Positions 42,578 through 51,447 of a DNA stretch of 64,000 nt are shown piece after piece. Numbering within the stretch: the stretch's first letter is position 1; each line of letters begins with the position of its first letter. The notes beneath the pieces were generated by a model. That model was not told the origin of the DNA and searched no databases. It was given only the letters and a program-made list of their open reading frames with translations. The position numbers were made by a program, and so were the translations under genes. Source of the DNA: Acidovorax soli. Lineage in GTDB: Bacteria; Pseudomonadota; Gammaproteobacteria; Burkholderiales; Burkholderiaceae_C. Location: positions 1 to 64,000 of the forward strand of contig NZ_JACHLK010000010.1 in assembly GCF_014207955.1 (NCBI RefSeq), written 5' to 3'.

Positions 42578-44061
42578 GCGCCCGATTGTGCCCCTTCCGG
42601 CATGCCCGCAGCGCCGGTGGTGGCGTCGGCCGAGGTGGCCAGTGGCAGCCGCACCACGGCGTCGAGCCCGAGCACGCGGCCGGCCTGGGTGCGGTTGGTC
42701 AATGCAATGCTGCCGCCCAGCGCCTGCACGATCTCCTGGCAGATGGCCAGGCCCAGGCCGCTGCCGGTGCGCACGTCGCCGGCCGAAAACGGCTGGAACA
42801 GGCGCAGCGCCAGCTCGTCGTCGATGCCGGGCCCATGGTCGCTGACCGTGAGCGCGGCGTGGCGGCCATCGGCGCGCAGCTCCACCGACAGCTCGCTGCC
42901 GGGCGGCGCGTGGCGCACGGCGTTATGCAGCAGGTTGCGCGTGAGTTCGCGCAGCATCCACTCATGCGCGACGATGGGCGCGGCATCGGTGTGGATGCCG
43001 AAGTCCAGGTCGCGCTGGGCGATCAGCGGCGAGATCTCCAGCGCCACGCCGCGCAGGATCTCGTCGAAGCGCGTCACGGGCGGGGCGCTCTGCTGGCGCA
43101 GCTGCTCCACCTTGGCCAGGGCCAGCATCTGGTTGGCCAGCTGCGTGGCGCGGTCCACGGTGTCGCGGATTTCGTGCAATGCCTGCTCGGCCGGCATGTC
43201 GCCACGCAGGGCCGACTGCACCTGGGTCTTGAGCACCGCCAGCGGCGTGCGCAGCTGGTGCGAGGCATCGCGCACGAAGCGTTTCTGGTGGCGCAGCAGG
43301 TGGCGCAGGCGCTGCAGGAATTCGTTGGTGCCCTCGATCAGGGGCTGCAGCTCGCGCGGCGCAGCGGGCGCGGTGATGGGGCTCAGGTCACCCTCCTGGC
43401 GGGCCTGCAGCTCCTGGCTGAGCTGGCGCACGGGCTGGGTGGCGCGCTGCACCACGAGCACCACCGTGATGCCGATCACGGCGATCAACAGGGCCTGGCG
43501 CAGCAGGGTGTTGCGCAGGTTCTGCAGCGCCAGGGTCTCGCGCACCTCCAGCGTCTCGGCCACCTGGATCACGGCCATGGCGCGCCCGGTGGAGCTGGCC
43601 ACGGGTTGCAGCAGCACGGCCACGCGCACCGGCAGGCCGCGGAAGGTGTCGTCATAGAAGTCCACCAGCGCGGCGTAGGGCGGGCGCGCGGGGATGGTGC
43701 CCTTCCACAGCGGCAGCTCGTCAAAGCCCGAGATCAGCTCGCCCTGCAGGTTGGAGACGCGGTAGTACATGCGGCTCTTGTTGTCCGCCTCGAAGGCCTC
43801 GAGCGCCGAGTAGGGCACGATGGCGCGCAGGTGCGCGGCCTCCTCGTAGCCCGTCACGTCCAGCTGCTCGCTGATGCTCTTGGCCGAGGCCAGCAGCGTG
43901 CGGTCGTAGGCCGTGTTCAGCGAGGCCAGGGTCTGCTGGTAGGCGCTGATGGTGTTGTAGGTGATGAACACCACCACCGGCAGCAGAATGCCCAGCAGCA
44001 GCCGGCGGCGCAGCGAGTGGGGCCGCGGCGTGTGGGGTGCGGCCGGGGGCTTTCGGGTCAT
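42574..44061 (-). CDS. tctE: Sensor histidine kinase, TctE type
   Basis: A 495-residue membrane kinase: membrane segment about 22-40, a periplasmic 2CSK_N-type sensor (about 45-185), second membrane segment (about 190-212), HAMP, HisKA with RDASHQLRTPLAVLK and HATPase with NLLHNAVRHA, DHGPG and GSGLGL. The TctE family senses tricarboxylates or related acids. It is coupled to the response regulator (four-base overlap) and divergent from tctCBA, which it is expected to control. Confidence 0.92.
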   Translation of the reverse strand: MTRKPPAAPHTPRPHSLRRRLLLGILLPVVVFITYNTISAYQQTLASLNTAYDRTLLASAKSISEQLDVTGYEEAAHLRAIVPYSALEAFEADNKSRMYYRVSNLQGELISGFDELPLWKGTIPARPPYAALVDFYDDTFRGLPVRVAVLLQPVASSTGRAMAVIQVAETLEVRETLALQNLRNTLLRQALLIAVIGITVVLVVQRATQPVRQLSQELQARQEGDLSPITAPAAPRELQPLIEGTNEFLQRLRHLLRHQKRFVRDASHQLRTPLAVLKTQVQSALRGDMPAEQALHEIRDTVDRATQLANQMLALAKVEQLRQQSAPPVTRFDEILRGVALEISPLIAQRDLDFGIHTDAAPIVAHEWMLRELTRNLLHNAVRHAPPGSELSVELRADGRHAALTVSDHGPGIDDELALRLFQPFSAGDVRTGSGLGLAICQEIVQALGGSIALTNRTQAGRVLGLDAVVRLPLATSADATTGAAGMPEGAQSGA

Positions 44062-44744
44062 GCATCCGTCCTGAGCAGGTAGCCCAGGCCGCGCAGCGTC
44101 ATGAGCGTGAGGCCCGTGCCCGCGAGCTTCTTGCGCAGCCGGTAGACCACCACTTCGATGGCCTCGTACTGCACGTCGAGCTGGCCGGGGAAGACCAGCT
44201 CGTACAGCCGCTCCTTGGTCACGGCATGGCCTGGCTGGGCCAGCAGCGCGTGCATCAGCGCCAGCTCGCGCGGGGTGAACTCCATCACTTCGCCGTTCAG
44301 GTAGATGGCGCCGCTATTGGTGTCGTAGCGGATGGCGCCGATCTGCTGCACGCTGGGGGGCAGGGCGGTGCTGGCCACCGGGTCGGCGCTGCGGCGCACC
44401 AGGGCGCGCAGGCGGGCCTCGAGCTCGTCCAGGTCGAAGGGCTTGGGCAGGTAGTCGTCGGCCCCGGAGTTGAGGCCCATGATGCGGTCGCCCACCGTGC
44501 CGCGCGCGGTGAGGATGATGACCGGCGTGCGCAGCCCGCGCGTGCGCGCCTGCTGCAGCACCTGCAGGCCATCGAGGCCGGGCAGCGTGAGGTCCAGCAC
44601 CACCGCGTCGGGCGGCTGGGCCGCCCACTGCGCCAGCGCGGCGCGGCCATCGCCCACGGGCGTCACCTCCATGCCCCGGCGGCTCAGCGCCCGGTGCAGG
44701 GTCGCCTGCATGGTGGGATCGTCTTCGACAAGCAGCAATTTCAT
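44058..44744 (-). CDS. tctD: Response regulator, TctD type
   Basis: A 228-residue OmpR-family response regulator with receiver D51-type site in AVVLDLTLPGLDG, T in ILTARGT and KPF, then a winged helix. Start ATG at 44744; an in-frame ATG at 44756 (MVPRMKL) is possible. TctD activates the tctCBA transport operon in response to tricarboxylates; here tctC starts 355 bp away on the other strand, so its promoter is probably the target. Coupled to the kinase gene. Confidence 0.92.
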   Translation of the reverse strand: MKLLLVEDDPTMQATLHRALSRRGMEVTPVGDGRAALAQWAAQPPDAVVLDLTLPGLDGLQVLQQARTRGLRTPVIILTARGTVGDRIMGLNSGADDYLPKPFDLDELEARLRALVRRSADPVASTALPPSVQQIGAIRYDTNSGAIYLNGEVMEFTPRELALMHALLAQPGHAVTKERLYELVFPGQLDVQYEAIEVVVYRLRKKLAGTGLTLMTLRGLGYLLRTDA

Positions 44745-44789
44745 GCGCGGGACCATATCACTCCGAGCGGGCTTTTGGGTGCTCCCGTG

Positions 44790-44957
44790 CAGGAACCCTT
44801 CGGGCAAACCTCGCGGCCACTGGTGGTGCGGATCGGGATGGGGCGCAAGGCGTCTTCTCGCCGCCAATAGCTGGGCTATTGGCAAGAGAAGCAACGCGGC
44901 GGACCGCCCGAGTCCGTGCCGCCAGTGGGCGCAGGGATTTGCGCGGAGGGTTCCTGT
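44790..44957. repeat. Dispersed structured repeat, copy 2
   Basis: The core GCAAGGCG ... AATAGCtgGGCTATT ... GCAACGCGGCGGACCGCCC matches the core of the repeats at 38714 and 54313. The central stem GCCAATAGC (44863-44871) and GCTATTGGC (44875-44883) is perfect with a 3-nt loop. Outer arms around 44790-44811 and 44936-44957 pair imperfectly (CAGGAACCCTTCGGG with a near-complement), so the whole can fold as one long hairpin. Confidence 0.65.
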
Positions 44958-44958
44958 G

Positions 44959-45018
44959 GCCGCCCCGCCGCAGGGGCGGCGTCCCCCTTGGGGGAAGACG
45001 CGAAGCGGCACAGGGGGT
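44959..45018. repeat. Comamonadaceae-type GC hairpin repeat
   Basis: GCCGCCCC (44959-44966) pairs with GGGGCGGC (44973-44980), followed by CCCCCTTGGGGG (44983-44994) and a tail GCGAAGCGGCACAGGGGG. I recall this wording as a frequent intergenic palindrome in Acidovorax-like genomes. It abuts the tctC leader and may block readthrough. Confidence 0.55.
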
Positions 45019-45099
45019 TTTCCCTAGGTTCAAGGACAGCCGTTTGACAGGCACGGCGCGCATCATCGACAGGTTCGCCAATCATTCAAGGAGACAACG

Positions 45100-46059
45100 A
45101 TGCGTCGCGATACCTTCCTCAAGTCCCTGGCCGCCATGGCGGCAGCCGGTGCCTTGCCGCTGACCGCCCAGGCCGCTGCAGCCATCAAGATGATGATCCC
45201 CGCCAACCCTGGTGGTGGCTGGGACACCACGGGCCGTGCCCTGGGCAAGGCCATGCAGGATGCAGGCGTGGCCAGCTCGGTGACCTATGACAACAAGGGC
45301 GGTGCCGCCGGTGCCATCGGCTTGGCGCAATTCGCCAACGCCAGCAAGGGCGACCCCAATTCGCTGATGACCATGGGCGCCGTGATGCTGGGCGGCATCA
45401 TCACCGGCAAGCCGCCGGTGGGCCTGGACAAGGTGACGCCGCTGGTGCGCCTGAGCAGCGAGTACAACGTGTTCGTGCTGCCCGCCAACTCGCCCTTCAA
45501 GACCATGAAGGACGTGGTCGACCAGCTCAAGAAGGACCCGGGCAGTGTGAAGTGGGGCGGCGGTTCGCGCGGCTCCACCGAGCACATCGCCGCGGCCATG
45601 ATCGCCCGCGAAGTGGGTGTGGACCCGGCCAAGATCAACTACGTGGCCTTCCGTGGGGGCGGTGAGGCCACCGCCGCCATTCTGGGCGGCAACGTCACCG
45701 TGGGCGGCAGCGGCTACAGCGAGTTCGCCGAGTACATCGCCGCCGGCAAGATGCGCGCCGTGGGCGTGACCTCGGCCACGCGCCTGAAGGGCGTGAACGT
45801 GCCCACGCTCAAGGAGCAGGGCATCAACGTCGAGATCGGCAACTGGCGCGGTGTGTACGGCGCGGCCGGCATCACCGCCGAGCAGCGCAAGGACCTGATC
45901 GACGCGCTGTCCAAGACGTTCAAGCACAAGTCCTGGCAGGACGCCATGGAGAAGAACGGCTGGACGCCGGCCTGGCTGGCGGGCGACGAGTTCTCCAACT
46001 TCGTCGACGCCGAGTTCGCCAGCCTGCGCGCCACGATGGTCAAGTCCGGGATGATCTGA
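45100..46059 (+). CDS. tctC: Tripartite tricarboxylate transporter binding protein (Bug family)
   Basis: A 319-residue periplasmic binding protein with signal peptide (1-26, ending LTAQA). The Bug features are the PANPGGGWDTTGR loop and GGSRGSTEHIAA. It hands citrate-like or other dicarboxylic acids to the TctAB membrane complex, powered by ion gradient. Excellent ribosome site AAGGAGA. Same operon as tctB and tctA. Bug proteins have many different ligands, so tricarboxylate is only the family default. Confidence 0.93.
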   Translation: MRRDTFLKSLAAMAAAGALPLTAQAAAAIKMMIPANPGGGWDTTGRALGKAMQDAGVASSVTYDNKGGAAGAIGLAQFANASKGDPNSLMTMGAVMLGGIITGKPPVGLDKVTPLVRLSSEYNVFVLPANSPFKTMKDVVDQLKKDPGSVKWGGGSRGSTEHIAAAMIAREVGVDPAKINYVAFRGGGEATAAILGGNVTVGGSGYSEFAEYIAAGKMRAVGVTSATRLKGVNVPTLKEQGINVEIGNWRGVYGAAGITAEQRKDLIDALSKTFKHKSWQDAMEKNGWTPAWLAGDEFSNFVDAEFASLRATMVKSGMI

Positions 46060-46168
46060 CCGGCCCCGGCCGGGCCGCATGGCCTGGCCCGCCTTCACCG
46101 TCGCACCCTCCTGCGGCGCGCAGTGCCTGCCACGGCCCTGCGCGCCGCGCTCCACGCGGGATAAAAAC

Positions 46169-46687
46169 ATGACACAACAACATTCCTCTCGCTCCACGGC
46201 CTTGCAGACGGCGGTGGGTGCGGGCACGCTGCTGCTGGGCTGCCTGCTGGCCTGGGGCGCCACCTCCATCAGCTCCGAGGCGGGCTATGGCGGCGTGGGC
46301 CCCAATTTCTTCCCCTGGGTGGTGGCCATCGTGCTCATCGTCTGCGGGGTGCTGGCCATCCTCCAGGCGCGCACGGGCGGCTTTCGCGACCTGGAAGAGG
46401 GCTCGGGCGATGAGGTCGCCCACTGGAAGGGCTTCATCTGGGTCTCGGCCGGTCTGCTGCTCAATGCCATGCTGATCACCACGATCGGCTTCATCCTGAG
46501 CTGCGCGCTGTGCTTCGTGCTCGCGGTGCGCGGCTTCAAGAGCTCCGAAGGCAAGCTTGACCTGCGCCCCATGGCCTGGCTCAAGGACCTCTTCATCGGT
46601 GTGGCCGTGGCCGCGCCGGTGTTCTGGATGTTTACCCAATTGCTGGCGATCAACCTGCCCGGCCTCACGAACACGGGGTGGCTGTAA
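46169..46687 (+). CDS. tctB: Tripartite tricarboxylate transporter small membrane subunit
   Basis: A 172-residue protein with four predicted helices, of the TctB family; the GYGGVGPNFFPWVVAIVLIV segment is typical. The ATG at 46169 was chosen over the long open frame upstream since it begins the family-like N-terminus. It supports TctA in the inner membrane. 110 bp after tctC and 15 bp before tctA. Confidence 0.9.
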   Translation: MTQQHSSRSTALQTAVGAGTLLLGCLLAWGATSISSEAGYGGVGPNFFPWVVAIVLIVCGVLAILQARTGGFRDLEEGSGDEVAHWKGFIWVSAGLLLNAMLITTIGFILSCALCFVLAVRGFKSSEGKLDLRPMAWLKDLFIGVAVAAPVFWMFTQLLAINLPGLTNTGWL

Positions 46688-46702
46688 AGCCAGCGCGATA
46701 CC

Positions 46703-48220
46703 ATGGATACCTGGAACCTCCTGCTGCAGGGCTTCATCACTGCAGCCACCCCCATCAACCTGATGTGGGCCTTCGTGGGCTGTGTCATCGGCACCGCCGT
46801 GGGCGTGCTGCCCGGCATCGGCCCGGCCGTGGCTGTGGCCATGCTGCTGCCCATCACCGTCAAGGTGGAAGCCACCGCGTCGATGATCTTCTTCGCGGGC
46901 ATCTACTACGGCGCCATGTACGGGGGCTCGACCACCTCCATCCTGCTCAACACGCCCGGTGAAGCCGGCTCCATGGTGACTGCCATGGAAGGCAACAAGA
47001 TGGCCAAGAACGGCCGCGCCGGTGCGGCGCTGGCCACGGCGGCCATCGGCTCCTTCGTGGCGGGCACCATCGCCACCGTGCTGGTGACCTTCTTCGCGCC
47101 CATCGTGGCCGAGTACGCCGTGCGCCTGGGCCCGCCCGAATACTTCATGCTCATGGTGCTGGCCTTCACCACGGTGAGCGCGGTGCTGGGCAAGAGCACG
47201 CTGCGCGGCATGCTGGCGCTGTTCCTGGGCCTGGCCCTGGGGCTGATCGGCATCGACCAGCTCACCGCGCAGGCACGCTACACCTTCGGTGTGCCCGAGC
47301 TGATGGACGGCATCGAGGTGGTTCTGATCGCCGTGGGCCTGTTCGCCGTGGGCGAGGCCTTGTACAACGTGATGTACGAGGGCAAGACCGAAGAGTCGCA
47401 GAACAAGCTGACCAGCACGCACATGACCCGCCAGGAATGGCGCCGTTCCTGGCCTGCCTGGCTGCGCGCCACGGCCATCGGCTTCCCCTTCGGCACCGTG
47501 CCCGCGGGCGGCAGCGAGATCCCGACCTTCCTGAGCTACGCGGCCGAGAAGAAGCTGAGCAAGCACAAGGAAGAGTTCGGCACCACCGGCGCCATCGAAG
47601 GCGTGGCCGGCCCCGAGGCGGCCAACAACGCGGCCATCACGGCCACGCTGATCCCGCTGCTCACGCTGGGCATTCCCACGTCGAACACCACGGCCATTTT
47701 GCTGGGCGCGTTCCAGAACTACGGCATCCAGCCCGGCCCGCAGCTGTTCAGCAGCAACGGCGCACTGGTCTGGGCGCTGATCGCCTCGATGTACATCGGC
47801 AACGTGATGCTGCTGATCCTGAACCTGCCGCTGGTGGGCCTGTGGGTCAAGTTGCTCAAGATCCCCAAGTCCTACCTGTACGCGGGCATCCTGGTGTTCG
47901 CCACGCTGGGCGTGTACGGCATGCGCCAGAGCGCCTTCGACCTGGTGCTGCTGTATGCCATCGGCCTGCTGGGCGTGGTCATGCGCCGCTTCGACATCCC
48001 CTCGGCTCCGGTGGTCGTGGGCATGATCCTGGGCCCGCTGGCCGAAGCGCAGATGCGCAACGCGGTGGCCATCGGCGAAGGCAAGTGGACCATCTTCCTG
48101 GAGCGTCCCGGCTCGGTGACCCTGATCGTCATCGTGCTGGCCGTGCTGATCCTGCCGCGCCTGGCGCGCCGCTGGGCCGCGCGCAAGGCCGCGGCCGAAG
48201 GGCTCACGGCTGCGGGCTGA
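46703..48220 (+). CDS. tctA: Tripartite tricarboxylate transporter large permease
   Basis: A 505-residue permease with about twelve helices. Family segments are GVLPGIGPAVAVAMLLPIT, YYGAMYGGSTTSILLNTPGE and GIPTSNTTAILLGA. It forms the transport pathway for the acid delivered by TctC. Last gene of the operon; a terminator follows 25 bp after the stop. Confidence 0.95.
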   Translation: MDTWNLLLQGFITAATPINLMWAFVGCVIGTAVGVLPGIGPAVAVAMLLPITVKVEATASMIFFAGIYYGAMYGGSTTSILLNTPGEAGSMVTAMEGNKMAKNGRAGAALATAAIGSFVAGTIATVLVTFFAPIVAEYAVRLGPPEYFMLMVLAFTTVSAVLGKSTLRGMLALFLGLALGLIGIDQLTAQARYTFGVPELMDGIEVVLIAVGLFAVGEALYNVMYEGKTEESQNKLTSTHMTRQEWRRSWPAWLRATAIGFPFGTVPAGGSEIPTFLSYAAEKKLSKHKEEFGTTGAIEGVAGPEAANNAAITATLIPLLTLGIPTSNTTAILLGAFQNYGIQPGPQLFSSNGALVWALIASMYIGNVMLLILNLPLVGLWVKLLKIPKSYLYAGILVFATLGVYGMRQSAFDLVLLYAIGLLGVVMRRFDIPSAPVVVGMILGPLAEAQMRNAVAIGEGKWTIFLERPGSVTLIVIVLAVLILPRLARRWAARKAAAEGLTAAG

Positions 48221-48245
48221 GGCCCGACACTGTTTTGGGTAGTTG

Positions 48246-48284
48246 GGGCGGTATGGCAGGTTTCTGCCGTACCGCCCTTTTTTC
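48246..48284. terminator. Terminator between tctA and the LysR gene
   Basis: A 14-bp stem GGGCGGTATGGCAG (48246-48259) with CTGCCGTACCGCCC (48264-48277), one G-T pair, 4-base loop and six T residues. It ends tctCBA transcription and lies between convergent genes. Confidence 0.9.
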
Positions 48285-48302
48285 TTGGCGAGTGCGGGTC
48301 GC

Positions 48303-49181
48303 TCAGCCCGCTTGCAGGCCTTGCGCCAACGCCTCGAACACCACGCGGATGCGCCGCGCCGTGCGCAGCTCGCGGTGGCTGACCAGCCAGATCGGAAAGC
48401 GCACGGGCGGCACCTCGTCCAGCACGCGGACCACGCCCGGCGTGTCCTGGGCGATCTCTTCCATCATGGCGCCTATGCCCAGGCCTTGGCGCACCAGGGC
48501 CCAATGGGCCACCGTGTGGTCGGCGTAGGCCGTGAAGTTCGCCTCGGTCACGGGCAGGCCGTGGTGCTGCAGGTAGGCCAGGTACCGGCCGGCGCGGTCC
48601 GAACCCACGAAGGGCAGGCGCGCCGCTTCCTCGGCCCGGCGCGGGTGGCCGTGGGCCTGCACCCAGTCTTCGGAGGCATAGAAGTGGGCCGAGGCTTCGC
48701 GGACCAGCCGGGCGATCAGTTCGGGCTGCTCGGGTTTGGCGTGGCGCACGGCAATGTCGGCTTCGCGTCGCAGCAGGTCGCTGAAAGCATTGGACGGGAT
48801 CACATCGACCACGATGCCTGGCTCCTGCTCGCGCAGGCGCCGCACCAGCGGGGGCAGCAGAAAGCTGGCCACTGCGTCGCTGGCCGAGACCGAGACCACC
48901 CCGCCCACCGCCTGCGAGCGGCCCGTGGCCGCCAGGCCCAGGGCTTCGGCGGCGGCGCCCATGGCGCGCGCATGCTCCAGCAGGTCCAGCCCGGTGGCGG
49001 TGAGTGCCATGGCCTTGCCCACGCGCTCGAACAGGGTCACGCCCATGCGCTGCTCGATGGCGGCGACCTGGCGGCTCAGCGTGGGCTGGGTCAGGCCCAG
49101 CTTGCGGGCGGCGGCCGAGAGCGAGCCGGTTTCGGCGGTTTCCAGAAACGCCCGGAGTTGGTTCCAGTCGAGTTTATCCAT
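48303..49181 (-). CDS. LysR-family transcriptional regulator
   Basis: A 292-residue regulator with an N-terminal winged helix (AFLETAETGSLSAAARKLGLTQPTLSRQVAAIE) and a LysR substrate-binding domain. It converges with tctA and is divergent from the methyltransferase gene 103 bp away, so that neighbour is its likeliest target rather than the tct operon. The effector is unknown. A 10-bp inverted repeat TATCCATGCA/TGCATGGATA spans its start region and the spacer. Confidence 0.92.
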   Translation of the reverse strand: MDKLDWNQLRAFLETAETGSLSAAARKLGLTQPTLSRQVAAIEQRMGVTLFERVGKAMALTATGLDLLEHARAMGAAAEALGLAATGRSQAVGGVVSVSASDAVASFLLPPLVRRLREQEPGIVVDVIPSNAFSDLLRREADIAVRHAKPEQPELIARLVREASAHFYASEDWVQAHGHPRRAEEAARLPFVGSDRAGRYLAYLQHHGLPVTEANFTAYADHTVAHWALVRQGLGIGAMMEEIAQDTPGVVRVLDEVPPVRFPIWLVSHRELRTARRIRVVFEALAQGLQAG

Positions 49182-49284
49182 GCATCAATGTATATGTTCA
49201 CTGCAAATTCTGGCAGTTCCTGGAAGGGCTTTGCATGGATAGCATCCCCTGCAGTTTTCCATCGCACCGACCTTGCTTCGCCCC

Positions 49285-50076
49285 ATGCCGACCACCACCA
49301 CCACCGCCGTCGCCGCCGCACCGGCCGACAGCGCGCCATCCACACAGGCCCGCGCAGCCATGGCCCGCAAGGCCTTGTTCTGGGACCGCATTGCACCCAA
49401 GTACGCCGCCGACCCGATTGCCGACATGGCGGGCTACGAGGCCACGCTGCAGCGTGTGCAGGCGCTGCTGTCGCCCGAGCAGGACGTGCTGGAGATCGGC
49501 TGCGGCACGGGGACCACGGCGCTGCGCCTGGCGCCCTTCACCCGCAGCCTGCATGCGACCGATGTCTCGGCCGGCATGGTCGCCATCGCCCAGGGCAAGC
49601 TGGCGGCCCAGCCGGTGCCGCAGCTGCGCTTTGCGGTGGCCGATGCCGAGGCGCCAGGGTTTGGCGAGCAGGCCTACGACGTGGTGCTGGCCTTCAATGT
49701 GCTGCACCTGGTGGGCGACCTCGACCATACGCTGCAGCGGGCGGTGCAGGCGCTGCGCCCCGGGGGGCTTCTGATCTCCAAGACGCCGTGCATCGCCGAG
49801 ATGAACCCGCTCATTCCCTGGCTCGCGCTGCCGCTGATGCGCGCCATCGGCAAGGCGCCCGCCGTGCTGAGCTTCGAAGGCCCCGAGCTGCATGCGGCCA
49901 TGGCCGGCCAGGGGCTGGACATTGTTTCCGTGGAGCGGCATGGCACCCGGGGCAAGGACATCCGGCTCTTCATCGTGGCGCGCAAGCCGGTGGCGTTCCA
50001 CGATGCGCCGAGCCGGCTGCTGCCCTTGCCGCGCCGCCGCAGCGCTGATCCCTTCATCAACCGCGGAAATCCCTGA
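49285..50076 (+). CDS. Class I SAM-dependent methyltransferase
   Basis: A 263-residue methyltransferase of the UbiE/COQ5-like Methyltransf_11/25 type. The SAM site is VLEIGCGTGTTAL; further motifs are LHATDVSAGMV and YDVVLAFNVLHLV. The C-terminal part has a hydrophobic stretch (LIPWLALPLMRAIGK). Substrate not identifiable. The ATG at 49285 is preferred to a TTG at 49273. Divergent from a LysR gene and upstream of a VOC gene. Confidence 0.87.
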   Translation: MPTTTTTAVAAAPADSAPSTQARAAMARKALFWDRIAPKYAADPIADMAGYEATLQRVQALLSPEQDVLEIGCGTGTTALRLAPFTRSLHATDVSAGMVAIAQGKLAAQPVPQLRFAVADAEAPGFGEQAYDVVLAFNVLHLVGDLDHTLQRAVQALRPGGLLISKTPCIAEMNPLIPWLALPLMRAIGKAPAVLSFEGPELHAAMAGQGLDIVSVERHGTRGKDIRLFIVARKPVAFHDAPSRLLPLPRRRSADPFINRGNP

Positions 50077-50184
50077 ACCCCGTCGGGAAGCCTGCAACCC
50101 TGGGGCGCTATGCTCGGAGGGAGGGGGCTTGGCCGCAGCGCCGCCGGGCTGCTGCTGTTTGCCGATCACCGAGGGAGCTGGCTG

Positions 50185-50574
50185 ATGAACTGCGCGTCGA
50201 ATCCCGTGTCCTACTTCGAGATCCCGGTGCATGACCTGGCGCGGGCCATGGGCTTTTACCGGGCGGTCCTGGGCTGTGGGTTCGAGCAGGCCCATGTCGA
50301 CGGCAACGAGATGGCGTTCTTTCCCTTTGACGAGGAGGGCTGTGGCGCGAGCGGTGCGCTGGCCCAGGGGGAGAGCTATGTCCCTGGCCGTGCGGGCGCC
50401 CGCATCTACTTCCGCGTGCCGGACATCCATGCCGCGCTGTCGCGGGCGGTGGCTGCCGGGGGCGTGGTGCTGTACCCGGTGACCGAGGTCGGCCGTTTTG
50501 GATTCGTCGCGGAAGTCGAGGACCTCGAAGGCAACTGCATGGCCTTGCACGCGGTGGCGCCGGCCCGCGCATGA
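50185..50574 (+). CDS. VOC-family (glyoxalase/bleomycin-resistance-like) protein
   Basis: A 129-residue single-unit VOC protein: YFEIPVHDLARAMGFYRAVLGC, a beta-alpha module, and the EVEDLEGNCMALH metal-ligand segment near the C-terminus. Such proteins are metal-dependent lyases or dioxygenases, or binding proteins for small toxins. No specific function can be assigned. 108 bp after the methyltransferase, possibly on the same mRNA. Confidence 0.85.
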   Translation: MNCASNPVSYFEIPVHDLARAMGFYRAVLGCGFEQAHVDGNEMAFFPFDEEGCGASGALAQGESYVPGRAGARIYFRVPDIHAALSRAVAAGGVVLYPVTEVGRFGFVAEVEDLEGNCMALHAVAPARA

Positions 50575-50770
50575 TGGGTGCTGCCGCGCGCGGTGCGGCT
50601 GTCGTTCAGGGTTTGCAGGGGTGGCGGGCAGGCCCTGGCGTACTTGGATGGTCCTGGGTACGCCCCGACCTTGCCCGCCCAGCAAACTTCGCAAGCCAGG
50701 CACCAGGGACTCGCCTCCCTGGGATGCCCCCCACCAGGCGGCTTGCTCAGACGGGGGAATCATACCATAG

Positions 50771-50789
50771 AATGCGAATCGTTCTTATT
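50771..50789 (+). promoter_or_regulatory. Fur-box candidate upstream of the DUF2325 gene
   Basis: AATGCGAATCGTTCTTATT resembles the 19-bp palindromic Fur box, especially the betaproteobacterial form with GAAT and TTC/ATT arms. It lies 15 bp upstream of the ATG at 50804 and is sharply AT-richer than its surroundings, as expected for a promoter with an iron-responsive operator. Confidence 0.6.
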
Positions 50790-50803
50790 ATCGAGGATGG
50801 TGC

Positions 50804-51412
50804 ATGCATACCCTGTCCGAGGAGTTCCTGGTGCTGTGCCGCCAACTGGGCGAAGCGCAGACACGTTGCAGCGAGGCGCTGGCCCGGCAGGCGGGTGAAT
50901 TGGAGCAGCTGAGGGCCGAGGTGGTGCGCCTGCGTGGCGCCGTGGTGCTGCGCGACACGCGCCTGGCCATGGCGCAGGACGAACTGCAGCAACTGCAGGC
51001 CGCGCAGCCGGGCCTCAAGCGCCGGCGCGACATGGCACGCCATATCGCCACCCTGGTCGAGCGCATCGCCAGCCTCTCGCGCGAGTGCCTGCGCTGGCGC
51101 CTGCAGGCCGTGGCGGCGGCCACCGTGGCGCCGGCGCAGGCCGTGTCCGAGCCCGCTGCCCCGGCATCGCCGGCGCTGGACTCCAGCCTGGCCGCGGCCG
51201 ACCTCGTGATCTGCCAGACCGGCTGCATCAGCCACGACGAATACTGGCGCGTGCAGGACCACTGCCGCCGCACGGGCAAGCCCTGCATCCTGGTGGACCA
51301 GCCGCTGGGCACGGGGGCGGCCGAAGCGGCCCAGCCCGTGGTGGTGCTGCGCATGGCGCGTGGCCTGCGTGCGGTGAGCGGGGTGCAGGCCGCGGAGTCC
51401 ACGGCGGATTGA
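50804..51412 (+). CDS. DUF2325 domain protein, probably iron regulated
   Basis: A 202-residue protein: an N-terminal coiled coil (about 5-100, rich in LEQLRAEVVRLR) and a C-terminal DUF2325 domain (about 125-195, LVICQTGCISHDEYWRVQDHCRRTGKPCILVD). Two cysteines, in QTGC and KPC, are candidate metal or redox sites. Function of the family is unknown. The Fur-box candidate directly upstream points to induction under iron limitation. It precedes the sigma-54 regulator by 35 bp but is likely separate in regulation. Confidence 0.8.
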   Translation: MHTLSEEFLVLCRQLGEAQTRCSEALARQAGELEQLRAEVVRLRGAVVLRDTRLAMAQDELQQLQAAQPGLKRRRDMARHIATLVERIASLSRECLRWRLQAVAAATVAPAQAVSEPAAPASPALDSSLAAADLVICQTGCISHDEYWRVQDHCRRTGKPCILVDQPLGTGAAEAAQPVVVLRMARGLRAVSGVQAAESTAD

Positions 51413-51447
51413 TCTGCGGCGGGCAGCGGGCTTGCTACCATCGCCCC

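Larger units (their letters stand above)
44745..45099. other. Divergent spacer between tctD and tctC with two repeat types
   Basis: The 355-bp spacer should carry the promoters for tctDE and tctCBA, but most of it is filled with structured repeats listed separately. A TTGACA hexamer at 45044-45049 is a possible -35 for tctC, without a good -10. AAGGAGA at 45088 is the tctC ribosome site. Confidence 0.5.
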
